Shown here: positions 21,326 through 30,966 of the stretch, piece after piece
Position numbering within the stretch: position 1 is the stretch's first letter
Layout: each line of letters begins with the position of its first letter
Origin: Gammaproteobacteria bacterium
GTDB taxonomy: Bacteria > Pseudomonadota > Gammaproteobacteria > HK1
DNA: 49,084 bases
Assembly: GCA_018224385.1 (NCBI GenBank)
Contig: JAGTVB010000109.1
Location: 1 to 49,084, forward strand
Reading direction: 5' to 3'
The notes under the pieces: model-generated
What the model was told of the DNA's origin: nothing
Seen by the model: only the letters and a program-made list of their open reading frames with translations
Database searches by the model: none
Translations under genes and position numbers: made by a program

Positions 21326-22312
21326 ATGGAAAGCACTATCCCTGTTCAACGCAGCCCTGCGCAAAACCTTGTGGTGGACGCCGAATACGAGGGCCAGCGA
21401 GTGGATAACTTTCTAATGGCCCGTCTGCACGATGTACCGCGCACCCGGATCTACCGCGGTCTGCGGCGAGGTGAGGTGCGGGTCAATAAGGGGCGCATTG
21501 ACCCCGCTTACCGCTTGCGGGTGGGGGATATCGTTCGCATCCCGCCGCTGCACCTTCATGAGCGCCGCCAGGCAGTGGTGCCGAATAGGCAGCTTGTGAT
21601 ACAGCTTTCCTTAAGTACCGTGTACGAGGATGAAGAGCTGCTCGTCTTAAATAAGCCCTCGGGGTGCGCGGTCCATGGCGGCAGCGGAGAGCGTCTCGGC
21701 ATCATCGAGGCCATGCGCAGCATGCGTCCTGAGCTGCGCTTCCTCGAACTGGTACATCGATTGGATCGGGATACTTCCGGCTGTCTATTATTGGCTAAAA
21801 AGCGCAGTATCCTAAAGCAACTCCATCAAGGTCTGCGGGAGCGCAAACTGCGCAAGCGCTACCTGGTGCTGGTACGGGGATGCTGGCGGGGTGGCAGCCG
21901 GCGAGTGGAAAGCGGATTGCGGAAAAGAACACTGCCCTCTGGAGAGCGCGTGGTACGTTGCGATGCGGCAGGCAAGCCTTCGACCACGCTTTTTCATCCG
22001 TTGGCAATTGACTCCCAAGCGAGCTTACTGCAGGCGACACCGATTACCGGACGCACCCACCAAATACGCGCCCAGGCAGCTTTGATCGGCTATCCGGTAG
22101 CCGGAGATGCCAAATACGGTGACCGCGACTTCAATCAGAAAATGGCCAAGCTCGGCTTACGGCGGCTGTTTCTGCATGCGCTCTCGGTGAGATTGCCTGG
22201 GGGCTTGACGTCAAATGACCGAGCAGTAATAGCACCCATGCCGGACGATTTACAGGCGGTACTTCAGCGTTTGGAGATCTCCCATCCACTCTGTACACGA
22301 CCACAGCCGTGA
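21326..22312 (+). CDS. rluC: 23S rRNA pseudouridine synthase RluC
   Basis: S4 domain then LELVHRLDRDTSGCLLLAKKRS; divergent from rne as in many gammaproteobacteria. Confidence 0.93.
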   Translation: MESTIPVQRSPAQNLVVDAEYEGQRVDNFLMARLHDVPRTRIYRGLRRGEVRVNKGRIDPAYRLRVGDIVRIPPLHLHERRQAVVPNRQLVIQLSLSTVYEDEELLVLNKPSGCAVHGGSGERLGIIEAMRSMRPELRFLELVHRLDRDTSGCLLLAKKRSILKQLHQGLRERKLRKRYLVLVRGCWRGGSRRVESGLRKRTLPSGERVVRCDAAGKPSTTLFHPLAIDSQASLLQATPITGRTHQIRAQAALIGYPVAGDAKYGDRDFNQKMAKLGLRRLFLHALSVRLPGGLTSNDRAVIAPMPDDLQAVLQRLEISHPLCTRPQP

Positions 22313-22616
22313 CAAATAGGCGATACCGTCTGTTGGTGTGAGGCTGGCGTTGGCGTTCCCGAGCCGATCGGATCGTCCTGGGCCGCCTCTCGTCTCCGCA
22401 ACTACCACGCCGCTAGAGCGTTTACGGCGAGGCGTGTTAGGCCTTTGCTCAGCTTGGAGACCCGCCAGAGCCCTCGAGATTTGGAACAGAGGTTAAAACG
22501 AGGACCGCGAGCGCCTCAACTTGCATGGTTTCCTTGCGCCTGCTTAGATTCGATCTTGGATCAACCTCACTGGCTCAATGGAATGGGTAATCATCTGTAG
22601 GAGCCTAGCAACCCAG

Positions 22617-23603
22617 ATGCAGCAAAGTAATCCCGCGTCTACCCCAGCCTCAGAGCAATCCCATTTGTCAGCGAACGGGTGGGAAAGAGAGCTGCTTACA
22701 AGGCTCGCTGTTGCCGCCTTAAAGGAACAACGCCGCGCGCGACGCTGGAGTCTCTTTTTCCGCTTCTTGATACTTGCTTATGCGAGCGCATTACTGGCCC
22801 TGTATCTGCCGGACGACATTGTTTTATCTGGAAAAGCCAAGCCGCATACAGCGTTGGTCGACGTACAGGGTGTCATTTCTGAAGACGGCGAAGCCAGCGC
22901 GGATCGAATCATCAAGGGGCTGCGCGCCGCATTTGCCGATGACGATACCGCGGGCGTCATCGTGCGCATCAATAGCCCCGGTGGCAGCCCGGTACAAGCG
23001 GCCTATATCAACGAAGAAATAAAGCGGTTGCGCTCGCTCCATCCCGACATCCCCCTGCATGCCGTCGTTACCGACATGTGTGCCTCCGGGGGTTACTATG
23101 TCGCCGCCGCCGCAGACAAGATTTTCGTCAACAAGTCCAGTGTCATTGGTTCCATTGGTGTGCTCATGAATGCTTTTGGGTTTGTGGGAATTATGGAGAA
23201 GCTCGGCATCGAGCGCCGACTGCTCACCGCCGGCGAGCACAAGGGACTCCTCGATCCGTTTTCACCGATGAGGACAGACGAGGTCCAGCATGTGGAAGCC
23301 ATCTTGAAGGAACTGCACAGTCAATTCATCGACGTGGTAAAAGACGGCAGGGGAGCGCGCTTAACGGGTGGAGAAGAACTCTTCAGTGGCTTGATCTGGA
23401 GCGGCGAGAAAAGCATGGAGCTTGGTCTTGCGGATGCGGTTGGGGGGGCACACTATGTTGCGCGGGAGGTTATCGGCGCCGAGGAGCTGGTCGATTTCAC
23501 GCCCAAGCATGACTACCTGGATCGGTTTGCGAAGCGCATTGGCGTGGCCATGGCTCGCTTGCTGCCGACTTACGCCAGCGTATCGTCGATGCAGCTTAGG
23601 TGA
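22617..23603 (+). CDS. sppA: S49 family peptidase (SppA-like signal peptide peptidase)
   Basis: GVIVRINSPGGSPVQAAYINEEIKRL; VVTDMCASGGYYVAAAADKIFVNKSSVIGSIGVL; ATG 22617 preferred. Confidence 0.9.
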   Translation: MQQSNPASTPASEQSHLSANGWERELLTRLAVAALKEQRRARRWSLFFRFLILAYASALLALYLPDDIVLSGKAKPHTALVDVQGVISEDGEASADRIIKGLRAAFADDDTAGVIVRINSPGGSPVQAAYINEEIKRLRSLHPDIPLHAVVTDMCASGGYYVAAAADKIFVNKSSVIGSIGVLMNAFGFVGIMEKLGIERRLLTAGEHKGLLDPFSPMRTDEVQHVEAILKELHSQFIDVVKDGRGARLTGGEELFSGLIWSGEKSMELGLADAVGGAHYVAREVIGAEELVDFTPKHDYLDRFAKRIGVAMARLLPTYASVSSMQLR

Positions 23604-23701
23604 AAAAATGAGAAGCCTGTGTCCCGCGCTCGCTTGCCGTCAAGATGGCTTGGCGGCAACGCAACTTACTCACGGTGAGGGTATTCTGATAGCGGGGCAG
23701 C

Positions 23702-24322
23702 CTAGGACGTGGATAACACGTCTAACTGTTCGTTCTCGAGCATCCTGACGAGCGGTATTAGCGGCAGGCCGACTATCGTGCTCGAATCGTCCACGTCCAC
23801 GCGGCTGAACAGCGCAACGCCAAGTCCTTCGGATTTGAAGCCGCCCGCGCAGTCAAAGGGCTGTTCTCGGCTGACATAGCATTCGATTTGGTGAAGCGAA
23901 AGTGAGCGAAAATGCACTGTCGCCAAAACCGTATCCACCTGGGTGCAGCCGGTGCGCGTGTTGAGGACGCAAAGACTCGTCAGAATTTGCACGCGACGGC
24001 CTGAGGCGCGCAACAGTTGCTCAATATTGGCTTCACGGCTGCCGGGCTTGCGCAGAACTTGTCCATCAAGAACAGCTACTTGATCGGATGCGATAATGAG
24101 CGCGTCGGGATAGTGATGACGAACGGCACCGGCTTTCATTTCCGCTAACCGCTGAACATATCCGGAAGGTGTCTCCGGGTCAAGCCAGCGCTCGTCAAGG
24201 TTCGGCGAAACCACGACGAATGGGATTCCAAGTCGGGTGAGCAATTGGCGTCGGTACACGGAGCTGGAGGCAAGCACGACCGTCTGGGAACTTTCAACGT
24301 CCAACTTCGACATAACGAGCAA
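23702..24322 (-). CDS. Maf family nucleotide pyrophosphatase (YceF-like)
   Basis: VVLASSSVYRRQLLTRLGIPF; IASDQVAVLDGQVLRKPGSREAN; FDCAGGFKSEGLGVAL; next to yceD-rpmF. Confidence 0.9.
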   Translation of the reverse strand: MLVMSKLDVESSQTVVLASSSVYRRQLLTRLGIPFVVVSPNLDERWLDPETPSGYVQRLAEMKAGAVRHHYPDALIIASDQVAVLDGQVLRKPGSREANIEQLLRASGRRVQILTSLCVLNTRTGCTQVDTVLATVHFRSLSLHQIECYVSREQPFDCAGGFKSEGLGVALFSRVDVDDSSTIVGLPLIPLVRMLENEQLDVLSTS

Positions 24323-24332
24323 TCAATAGTTT

Positions 24333-24362
24333 TTGACTAATGACGCCTACCTTAATTAATAT
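24333..24362 (+). promoter_or_regulatory. Sigma70-type promoter for yceD-rpmF-plsX-fab cluster
   Basis: TTGACT (24333-24338), 18 nt spacer, TAATAT (24357-24362). Confidence 0.5.
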
Positions 24363-24371
24363 TACGCGGTT

Positions 24372-24890
24372 ATGTCAAAGGGCTTGCCCGAGCTCATCTA
24401 TCCGCTTCAGCTTGCTCGCTCCGGGCGTTCCCTGCAGGGTCAGATCCCTGTCGCATGGATGTGGCGTCTCGCCGAGACCCTGTGCAGCACTGCAGGCGAG
24501 ATAGTAATAGACCTGCGCTTTGGGCGCGGGGACCATGGATGCCTCTGCATTCAGGGCACGATCCAAGGTGAACTGCAGCTGGTGTGTCAGCGCTGTCTGG
24601 AGCCGCTCCCTTGGTCAGCTAATTGTGAGGTGCGCCTTGGCCTGATTCCGACGGTGGAATCTCAAGAGCGTTTGGAACCGGGCCACGAGCCGCTGGTTGC
24701 ACAAGAGGATAGTCCCCTGTCCCTGGTAGCAATGGTTGAGGATGAACTGATACTGGCATTACCGATTGTCCCTATGCACCCCGAGAGTCGGTGTCCGAAG
24801 GCCGATAGATCAGGCGCTGGTGCTGACCCTGATTTGGAGGCAGACGCAAAGGAGAGTCCGTTCGCGGTGCTCAGCAACCTGAAGCGCTGA
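24372..24890 (+). CDS. yceD: DUF177 / YceD family protein
   Basis: [26 protein letters not shown]; position between maf and rpmF. Confidence 0.92.
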   Translation: MSKGLPELIYPLQLARSGRSLQGQIPVAWMWRLAETLCSTAGEIVIDLRFGRGDHGCLCIQGTIQGELQLVCQRCLEPLPWSANCEVRLGLIPTVESQERLEPGHEPLVAQEDSPLSLVAMVEDELILALPIVPMHPESRCPKADRSGAGADPDLEADAKESPFAVLSNLKR

Positions 24891-24910
24891 TCATTAAGCT
24901 AGGAATTCTG

Positions 24911-25096
24911 ATGGCCGTACAACAAAACCGTAAGAGTCGCTCGAAGCGAGGCATGCGCCGTTCTCATGATGGGCTGTCACTGCCGCCCATATCCATGGAC
25001 CCGACAACGGGTGAAACACATCTGCGCCACCATGTCAGTCGTGAAGGATTTTACCGGGGCAAGAAGGTCATCGCAGATAAGGAAGATAAGGGATGA
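24911..25096 (+). CDS. rpmF: 50S ribosomal protein L32
   Basis: [25 protein letters not shown]...[18 protein letters not shown]. Confidence 0.98.
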   Translation: MAVQQNRKSRSKRGMRRSHDGLSLPPISMDPTTGETHLRHHVSREGFYRGKKVIADKEDKG

Positions 25097-25103
25097 ATAG
25101 GGT

Positions 25104-26126
25104 TTGACCCTCACCGTTGCTCTTGACGCCTTTGGTGGCGATCACGGTCCGGCCGTGGTCGTTCCGGCGGCGCTGCGGGTGCTGTCTGAGTATGATGGGC
25201 TGCAGGTTATCCTGGTGGGGGAGCGTGCGACACTGGAACGCACCGTTCGCGCCCAGGGTGCGGCTGATAGCGAGCGCTTGACTATCCGCCACGCCTCACA
25301 GACGGTGGCAATGGATGAGCTTCCATCGCTGGCCCTGCGCACGAAGAAAGATTCGTCGATGCGAGTGGCGTTAAACTTAGTCAAGGAAGGGGTCGCCGAT
25401 GCCTGCGTGAGTGCGGGCAATACCGGTGCTTTGATGGCCACTGCGCGATTTGTGTTGCGGACACTGCCAGGCATCGACCGTCCAGCCATCGTTTCTTCGC
25501 TGCCGACCGTATGCGGCCATACGCGCTTGCTGGACCTCGGGGCCAATGTGGACTCCACCCCTGGGCAGTTGTTTCAATTTGCGGTAATGGGTTCCGTGCT
25601 TACCAACGCCGTTGATAACGTGCCCCACCCACGCGTCGGACTGTTGAACATCGGTGAGGAAGAAATAAAGGGAAATCAGAGAGTTAGAGAAGCGGCGCGG
25701 TTGCTCGCGGGCAGCGAACTGAACTACGTCGGATTTGTTGAGGGGGACGACATCTATCGAGGCACTGCGGACGTTATCGTGTGTGACGGATTTGTGGGCA
25801 ATGTGGCGCTCAAATCGAGCGAAGGTGTCGCCCACATGATCAGCCATTATGTCAAGCAGGAATTCACGGGGAGTTTCTATGCCCGCATCGCCGCTTTGGT
25901 GGCACGACCCGTGCTTAACAGGCTCCGACGCAAGATTGATCCTCGGCGCTACAACGGCGCGAGTCTGGTCGGGCTTCGAGGGATTGTGGTTAAGAGTCAC
26001 GGTGGAGCTGATGTTTTAGCCTTCGCCAATGCTATTAGGGAAGCGATTGCGGAGGTGCAAAAAAACGTGCCGGCACGGATTAGCAACCTTTTGGAGTCGG
26101 TGTTGACCACGAAGGAGGCCGTGTGA
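25104..26126 (+). CDS. plsX: Phosphate acyltransferase PlsX
   Basis: [53 protein letters not shown]; apparent TTG start. Confidence 0.96.
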   Translation: MTLTVALDAFGGDHGPAVVVPAALRVLSEYDGLQVILVGERATLERTVRAQGAADSERLTIRHASQTVAMDELPSLALRTKKDSSMRVALNLVKEGVADACVSAGNTGALMATARFVLRTLPGIDRPAIVSSLPTVCGHTRLLDLGANVDSTPGQLFQFAVMGSVLTNAVDNVPHPRVGLLNIGEEEIKGNQRVREAARLLAGSELNYVGFVEGDDIYRGTADVIVCDGFVGNVALKSSEGVAHMISHYVKQEFTGSFYARIAALVARPVLNRLRRKIDPRRYNGASLVGLRGIVVKSHGGADVLAFANAIREAIAEVQKNVPARISNLLESVLTTKEAV

Positions 26127-27079
26127 CATTCGCGCGGGTGCTCGGTACCGGAGGTTACCTTCCCGAACACTGCTTGACCAACTCGGACCTTGAACGGCTT
26201 GTTGACACCAAGGATGCTTGGGTACAAGAGCGAACAGGTATTCGAAAGCGTCATATTGTGGGTCCGGGAGAAACGACATGCGATCTGGCCGAGCATGCTT
26301 CACGGCGCGCGCTAGAGGCAGCCGGGATTGAGAAGGATGAGATCGATTTCGTGGTCCTAGGAACAACGACCCCAGACCTGGTTTATCCGGCCACCGCCTG
26401 TCGATTGCAGGCACGACTCGGCATATCCGGATGCCCGGCGTTTGATGTCCAGGCCGTTTGCACCGGCTTTATCTATGCCCTTAGCATAGCGGATCAGTTT
26501 ATCCGCACAGGTGCCGCCAAGTGCGCACTGGTTGTGGGGGCGGATGCAAGCTCGAAGATCCTGGACTGGACCGACCGAGGCACTTGCGTGCTTTTCGGTG
26601 ACGGCGCTGGGGCGGTTATTCTAGGGGCAAGCGAGGCTCCCGGGATCTTGTCTACGCATCTCCATGCAGATGGGCGATACGAACATCTGCTGTACGTCGA
26701 TGGGGGGGTTTTCCACGGTTATGATCACCCGGCTTACGTTCGCATGCAGGGCGGCGAGGTATTCAAGATTGCGGTTCGAACGCTCGGTCGCATCGTGGAT
26801 GAGACCCTAGCGGCGAATAACATGGACCGATGTGACGTGGATTGGCTGGTTCCCCACCAAGCTAATATTCGAATTATCAACGCCACCGCAAAGATGCTGG
26901 GTATACCCATGGAGCGGGTCGTGCTCACCATCGCGGAGCATGGAAATACATCAGCGGCCTCGGTTCCTCTGGCCATGGATGTGGCGATACGCGACGGACG
27001 TATCAGTCGAGGCGACACGCTGTTGCTCGAAGCGTTCGGCGGCGGTTTTACTTGGGGCTCTGCCCTGCTGAAGTACTAA
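26123..27079 (+). CDS. fabH: Beta-ketoacyl-ACP synthase III
   Basis: [57 protein letters not shown] start overlapping plsX stop. Confidence 0.97.
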   Translation: MTFARVLGTGGYLPEHCLTNSDLERLVDTKDAWVQERTGIRKRHIVGPGETTCDLAEHASRRALEAAGIEKDEIDFVVLGTTTPDLVYPATACRLQARLGISGCPAFDVQAVCTGFIYALSIADQFIRTGAAKCALVVGADASSKILDWTDRGTCVLFGDGAGAVILGASEAPGILSTHLHADGRYEHLLYVDGGVFHGYDHPAYVRMQGGEVFKIAVRTLGRIVDETLAANNMDRCDVDWLVPHQANIRIINATAKMLGIPMERVVLTIAEHGNTSAASVPLAMDVAIRDGRISRGDTLLLEAFGGGFTWGSALLKY

Positions 27080-27110
27080 GAACGTTTGAATTTCAGGGAG
27101 CTTTTCCGAA

Positions 27111-28112
27111 ATGCCCACAGAACTTGCCTTTGTCTTTCCTGGCCAGGGTTCCCAATCCATTGGCATGCTGGCCGCCCTCGCCAAAATCCAGCCTGAGGTG
27201 GAAAGCACGTTCAGTGCTGCCTCTGAGGCACTGGGATATGACCTATGGGGCCTCGTTCAGCAAGGACCCGAACGGGCGCTGATGGCGACGGAGCGAACGC
27301 AGCCAGCGATGTTAGCGGCCGGCGTCGCGGTCTGGCGCGTCTGGCGTTCTTTAGGCGGTCCGTTGCCAAGTGTGATGGCGGGACATAGTCTGGGAGAGTA
27401 TACGTCGCTTGTCTGCGCGGGGGCTTTGGATTTCCGCGATGCCGTGACTCTGGTTGCCGACCGGGGACGCCTGATGCAGGAGGCCGTCCCCCACGGTATC
27501 GGCGCCATCGCCGCTATCCTAGGCTTGACTGATGAGAAGGTTCAGAGTGTCTGTAGGATTGCGGCTGAAGACCAGGTGATTGCCCCGGTAAATTTCAACG
27601 CACCTGGCCAAGTGGTTGTGGCTGGCCACACGGCCGCCGTGGAACGAGCATTGAAGTTGGCGCAGGCAACGGGAGCCAAACGTACGGTGGTACTGCCAAT
27701 GAGTGTGCCGGCCCACAGCCCGCTGATGAAGGTGGTTACAGAGCGGTTTGCTGAGCGGTTGGCGGCGGTTAAATTGGCACGCCCTTCGGTTCCGGTCATA
27801 CACAATGCCGATGTTGCTGTTCATGCAGAAGCGCATAAAATCCGTGAGGCACTCAGCCGGCAGCTGGCGAGCCCGGTGCGTTGGACGGAAACCGTGCAGA
27901 CGCTCACCCGCCGGGGCGTGAAGCTTGTTGTGGAGTGCGGCCCCGGCAAGGTGCTGGCGTCGCTATGCAAGCGTATCGACCGTGGCTTGACAGCACTTCC
28001 AGCCTATGACGTGGAAAGCCTGAAGAAAGCGCTGGATCAGACCACCGCGCTCTTGGAACCCACGCCAGGCGTGAATCGGCTGTCGGCAGCGCTGGGGTAT
28101 ACCGGTGCTTAA
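27111..28112 (+). CDS. fabD: Malonyl-CoA:ACP transacylase
   Basis: LAFVFPGQGSQSIGMLAAL; VMAGHSLGEYTSLVCAGAL. Confidence 0.97.
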   Translation: MPTELAFVFPGQGSQSIGMLAALAKIQPEVESTFSAASEALGYDLWGLVQQGPERALMATERTQPAMLAAGVAVWRVWRSLGGPLPSVMAGHSLGEYTSLVCAGALDFRDAVTLVADRGRLMQEAVPHGIGAIAAILGLTDEKVQSVCRIAAEDQVIAPVNFNAPGQVVVAGHTAAVERALKLAQATGAKRTVVLPMSVPAHSPLMKVVTERFAERLAAVKLARPSVPVIHNADVAVHAEAHKIREALSRQLASPVRWTETVQTLTRRGVKLVVECGPGKVLASLCKRIDRGLTALPAYDVESLKKALDQTTALLEPTPGVNRLSAALGYTGA

Positions 28113-28115
28113 CCG

Positions 28116-28865
28116 ATGGCGATGACGTTGGCAGAGGAAGTGGCCCTCATCACTGGGGCGACTCGAGGCATCGGCGCGGCCATTGCCGATGTCCTCGGTG
28201 CCCAAGGCGCGTGGGTTATTGGCACCGGCACTTCTCCCCAGGGCGCCGAGGCTATCACAGCCAGATTCCAGCGACACGGTATTTCGGGCCAAGGCATCGT
28301 GCTCGACGTCACCAGCGCCGATTCCGTAGATGCGTTGTTCTCCCGCTTGCAAGTGGAAAAGCGGTTGCCAACAATACTCGTTAATAACGCCGGGATTACG
28401 CGGGACAACCTGCTGCTGCGCACGAAAGACGAAGAATGGGAGGCGGTCATCGGCACTAATCTAACCGGCGTTTTTCGCATGTCGCGGATCTGTGCGAAAC
28501 ATATGATGAGGGCACGCCGGGGACGTATAATAAACATCGCATCGGTGGTGGCCGCCAGTGGCAATGCGGGACAAACGAACTATTGTGCGGCCAAGGCTGG
28601 AGTGATCGGGTTCACGAAATCATTGGCTCGCGAGCTTGGCTCGCGAGGAATTACCGTTAATGCGGTGGCCCCGGGATTCATCGATACCGACATGACACAG
28701 AATCTGTCGCAAACCCAGCGTGAAGCACTCACGAGTCAGATTCCGCTCAACCGCCTTGGTCGCAGTGAGGAGGTCGCAGCTGCTGTACTGTTTCTTGCCT
28801 CCCCGGGGGCCAATTACATCACCGGCGAGACGCTTCATGTTAACGGCGGCATGTATATGACTTAG
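28116..28865 (+). CDS. fabG: 3-oxoacyl-ACP reductase
   Basis: ALITGATRGIGAAIADVL; LVNNAGITRDNLLLRTKDEEWEAVI; YCAAKAGVIGFTKSLARE. Confidence 0.97.
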   Translation: MAMTLAEEVALITGATRGIGAAIADVLGAQGAWVIGTGTSPQGAEAITARFQRHGISGQGIVLDVTSADSVDALFSRLQVEKRLPTILVNNAGITRDNLLLRTKDEEWEAVIGTNLTGVFRMSRICAKHMMRARRGRIINIASVVAASGNAGQTNYCAAKAGVIGFTKSLARELGSRGITVNAVAPGFIDTDMTQNLSQTQREALTSQIPLNRLGRSEEVAAAVLFLASPGANYITGETLHVNGGMYMT

Positions 28866-28980
28866 AAGCTGTTTTAAAAATGTCGCGAGCGCCGGCAGAG
28901 AAAAGGCGTAGTGGGATGAGCAACTGGAGTCTCCAAGGGTGTATCCGAGGAGTGGTCGCCCCATACCGGAATCTTGCCTC
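28864..28980. repeat. Dispersed repeat family 1, copy B, starting in the fabG stop codon
   Basis: agaagctgttttaaaaatgtcgcgagcgccgg (28864-28895) is an exact 32 nt reverse-complement match to 43922-43953. Confidence 0.8.
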
Positions 28981-29069
28981 TGAAGGGCCGGCTTGGAGCC
29001 ATTCAAAATCGGTCCTGACGGTTTTCTGTCGAGGTGCGTGCCCTGCAACGACGCTGCTACAGCAAGGCG

Positions 29070-29090
29070 CTGTTTCGGCAACAGTTTTTT
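29070..29090 (+). terminator. Weak terminator-like hairpin in the fabG-acpP gap
   Basis: CTGTT-TCGGC-AACAG followed by TTTTTT. Confidence 0.35.
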
Positions 29091-29250
29091 CTTGGTCTGA
29101 AGGATTTTTAGATACGGTAAGGCGGGACCCCTGAGGTTTCGCGGTGGCATGAGTGCAAAGAGCACATTGAGCACTGATTGCAAGTTACTTTGTTTGCAAT
29201 AAACTAACGCCGAACCTGCGTGGTTCATGGTGAGGGAGGACAATTCCGCA

Positions 29251-29493
29251 ATGAGTACCATTGAAGAACGCGTCAAGCAGATCGTCGTCGAGCAGCTTGG
29301 CGTCAAGGAAGAGGAAGTCAGCGGGGATTCTTCTTTCGTCGATGATCTTGGTGCCGATTCCCTCGATACAGTCGAGTTGGTCATGGCATTGGAGGAGGAG
29401 TTCAACTGCGAGATTCCAGATAACGAGGCGGAAAAGATCACGACCGTTCAGCAGGCTATTGACTACATCAAGCAGCACATTCAGGTGGAGTAG
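29251..29493 (+). CDS. acpP: Acyl carrier protein
   Basis: [54 protein letters not shown] at 29251. Confidence 0.98.
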   Translation: MSTIEERVKQIVVEQLGVKEEEVSGDSSFVDDLGADSLDTVELVMALEEEFNCEIPDNEAEKITTVQQAIDYIKQHIQVE

Positions 29494-29529
29494 TCATTCG
29501 GCCAGTGCAGCAAAGTCATTGACTGTTCA

Positions 29530-29551
29530 GGGTCGGCCTGCGGCCCTTTTG
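29530..29551 (+). terminator. Terminator/attenuator hairpin between acpP and fabF
   Basis: GGGTCG-GCCTG-CGGCCC (one G-U pair) followed by TTTTGTTT. Confidence 0.5.
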
Positions 29552-29571
29552 TTTGTATCGGAGTATGAGTT

Positions 29572-30810
29572 TTGAAGCGACGCGTGGTAGTGACAGGCCT
29601 AGGACTTGTCACCCCTCTTGGTCCTAACGTCGAGGGGACTTGGGAAAAGATAGTGTCAGGAAAGAGCGGGGTATCGCTCATCGATACGTTTGACACGACC
29701 CCATTCCCCAGCCGTATTGGCGGAGTCGTGCGCGATTTCGATGCGTCACGTTATCTTCCGCAAAAAGAGCTGAAAAAAATGGATCCCTTTATTCATTACG
29801 GGATCGCAGCGAGCATCCAGGCGATTGAGGATGCTGGATTGGAGATTACAGAAGAGAATAGTGAAAGGGTCGGCATCGCTATTGGCTCCGGTATTGGTGG
29901 GCTGCCAGGAATCGAAAAAGGCTATGACGCCTACCTTGCCGGAGGCCCCCGCAAGATCTCGCCGTTTTTTGTGCCAAGTAATATTATCAACATGGTAGCG
30001 GGCAACCTGTCGATCATGTATGGCATTCGAGGGCCCAACTATGGAATCGTCTCCGCCTGTGCCACCGGTACACACAACATCGGTGACGCCGCGCGCATGA
30101 TCGAACGTGGAGACGTGGATGCCATGATAGCGGGGGGCACGGAAATGGCCACATCGCCCATGGGACTGGGTGGATTTGCTGCGGCGCGAGCCCTTTCGAC
30201 GCGAAACGATGCGCCGGAGCAGGCCAGCCGGCCGTGGGACAAAGGACGCGACGGTTTTGTGCTCGCCGATGGGGCCGGGGTCATCGTGCTCGAGGCCTAT
30301 GAAATAGCGAAGGCGCGGGGCGCACGAATCTACGCGGAGCTTCTCGGATACGGCAAGAACAGCGATGCCTATCATATTACGCTTCCCTCCGCAGATGCTC
30401 GAGGAGCAAGTCGCTGTATGCTCCTTGCCCTCAATGATGGCGAGCTAAGTCCACAGAGTATCGACTACATCAATGCGCACGGCACCTCTACGCCCGCAGG
30501 CGATGTGGCAGAAACACGAGCGATCAAGAACGTCTTCGGATCTCATGCCTCCGATGTAGCGATAAGTTCAACGAAGTCGATGATAGGGCATATGCTCGGG
30601 GCGGCCGGCAGCGTGGAGGCAATTTTTTGTATTCTTGCCATTCGTGACCAGATTGCTCCACCGACCATCAATCTTGAGGCGCCGGATGAAGGCTGCGATC
30701 TCGATTACGTTCCGAATTTTGCCCGCAACATGAAGATTGACGTCGCTTTGACCAATTCCTTTGGTTTTGGTGGTACCAACGGTACCCTCATCTTCGGACG
30801 CACGTCCTAG
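29572..30810 (+). CDS. fabF: Beta-ketoacyl-ACP synthase II
   Basis: [88 protein letters not shown] start. Confidence 0.97.
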   Translation: MKRRVVVTGLGLVTPLGPNVEGTWEKIVSGKSGVSLIDTFDTTPFPSRIGGVVRDFDASRYLPQKELKKMDPFIHYGIAASIQAIEDAGLEITEENSERVGIAIGSGIGGLPGIEKGYDAYLAGGPRKISPFFVPSNIINMVAGNLSIMYGIRGPNYGIVSACATGTHNIGDAARMIERGDVDAMIAGGTEMATSPMGLGGFAAARALSTRNDAPEQASRPWDKGRDGFVLADGAGVIVLEAYEIAKARGARIYAELLGYGKNSDAYHITLPSADARGASRCMLLALNDGELSPQSIDYINAHGTSTPAGDVAETRAIKNVFGSHASDVAISSTKSMIGHMLGAAGSVEAIFCILAIRDQIAPPTINLEAPDEGCDLDYVPNFARNMKIDVALTNSFGFGGTNGTLIFGRTS

Positions 30811-30966
30811 CACTCCTTCTAATCGAAAAGCTCTATACGCAGCGAAGCGCTTTAGCCCCATCGAGAGCGCTGGCCGAGGGGTATTAGGGCAAACCACTGC
30901 TCAATCCCGCGGACGGACCACGCCGGAGCCAAGCCTGCTTTGGATTAAATGCCGTGGTCAGATTAA

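Noticed and set aside
20868-21416. 182 aa plus-strand ORF between rne and rluC
   Set aside because: Cys/Ser/Leu-rich low-quality translation, no domain, and overlaps the rluC start in another frame
25377-26000. 207 aa minus-strand ORF inside plsX
   Set aside because: Antisense to a strongly supported gene; shadow ORF
28620-29441. 273 aa minus-strand ORF across fabG end, repeat B and acpP
   Set aside because: Ser-rich antisense translation of known genes and a repeat
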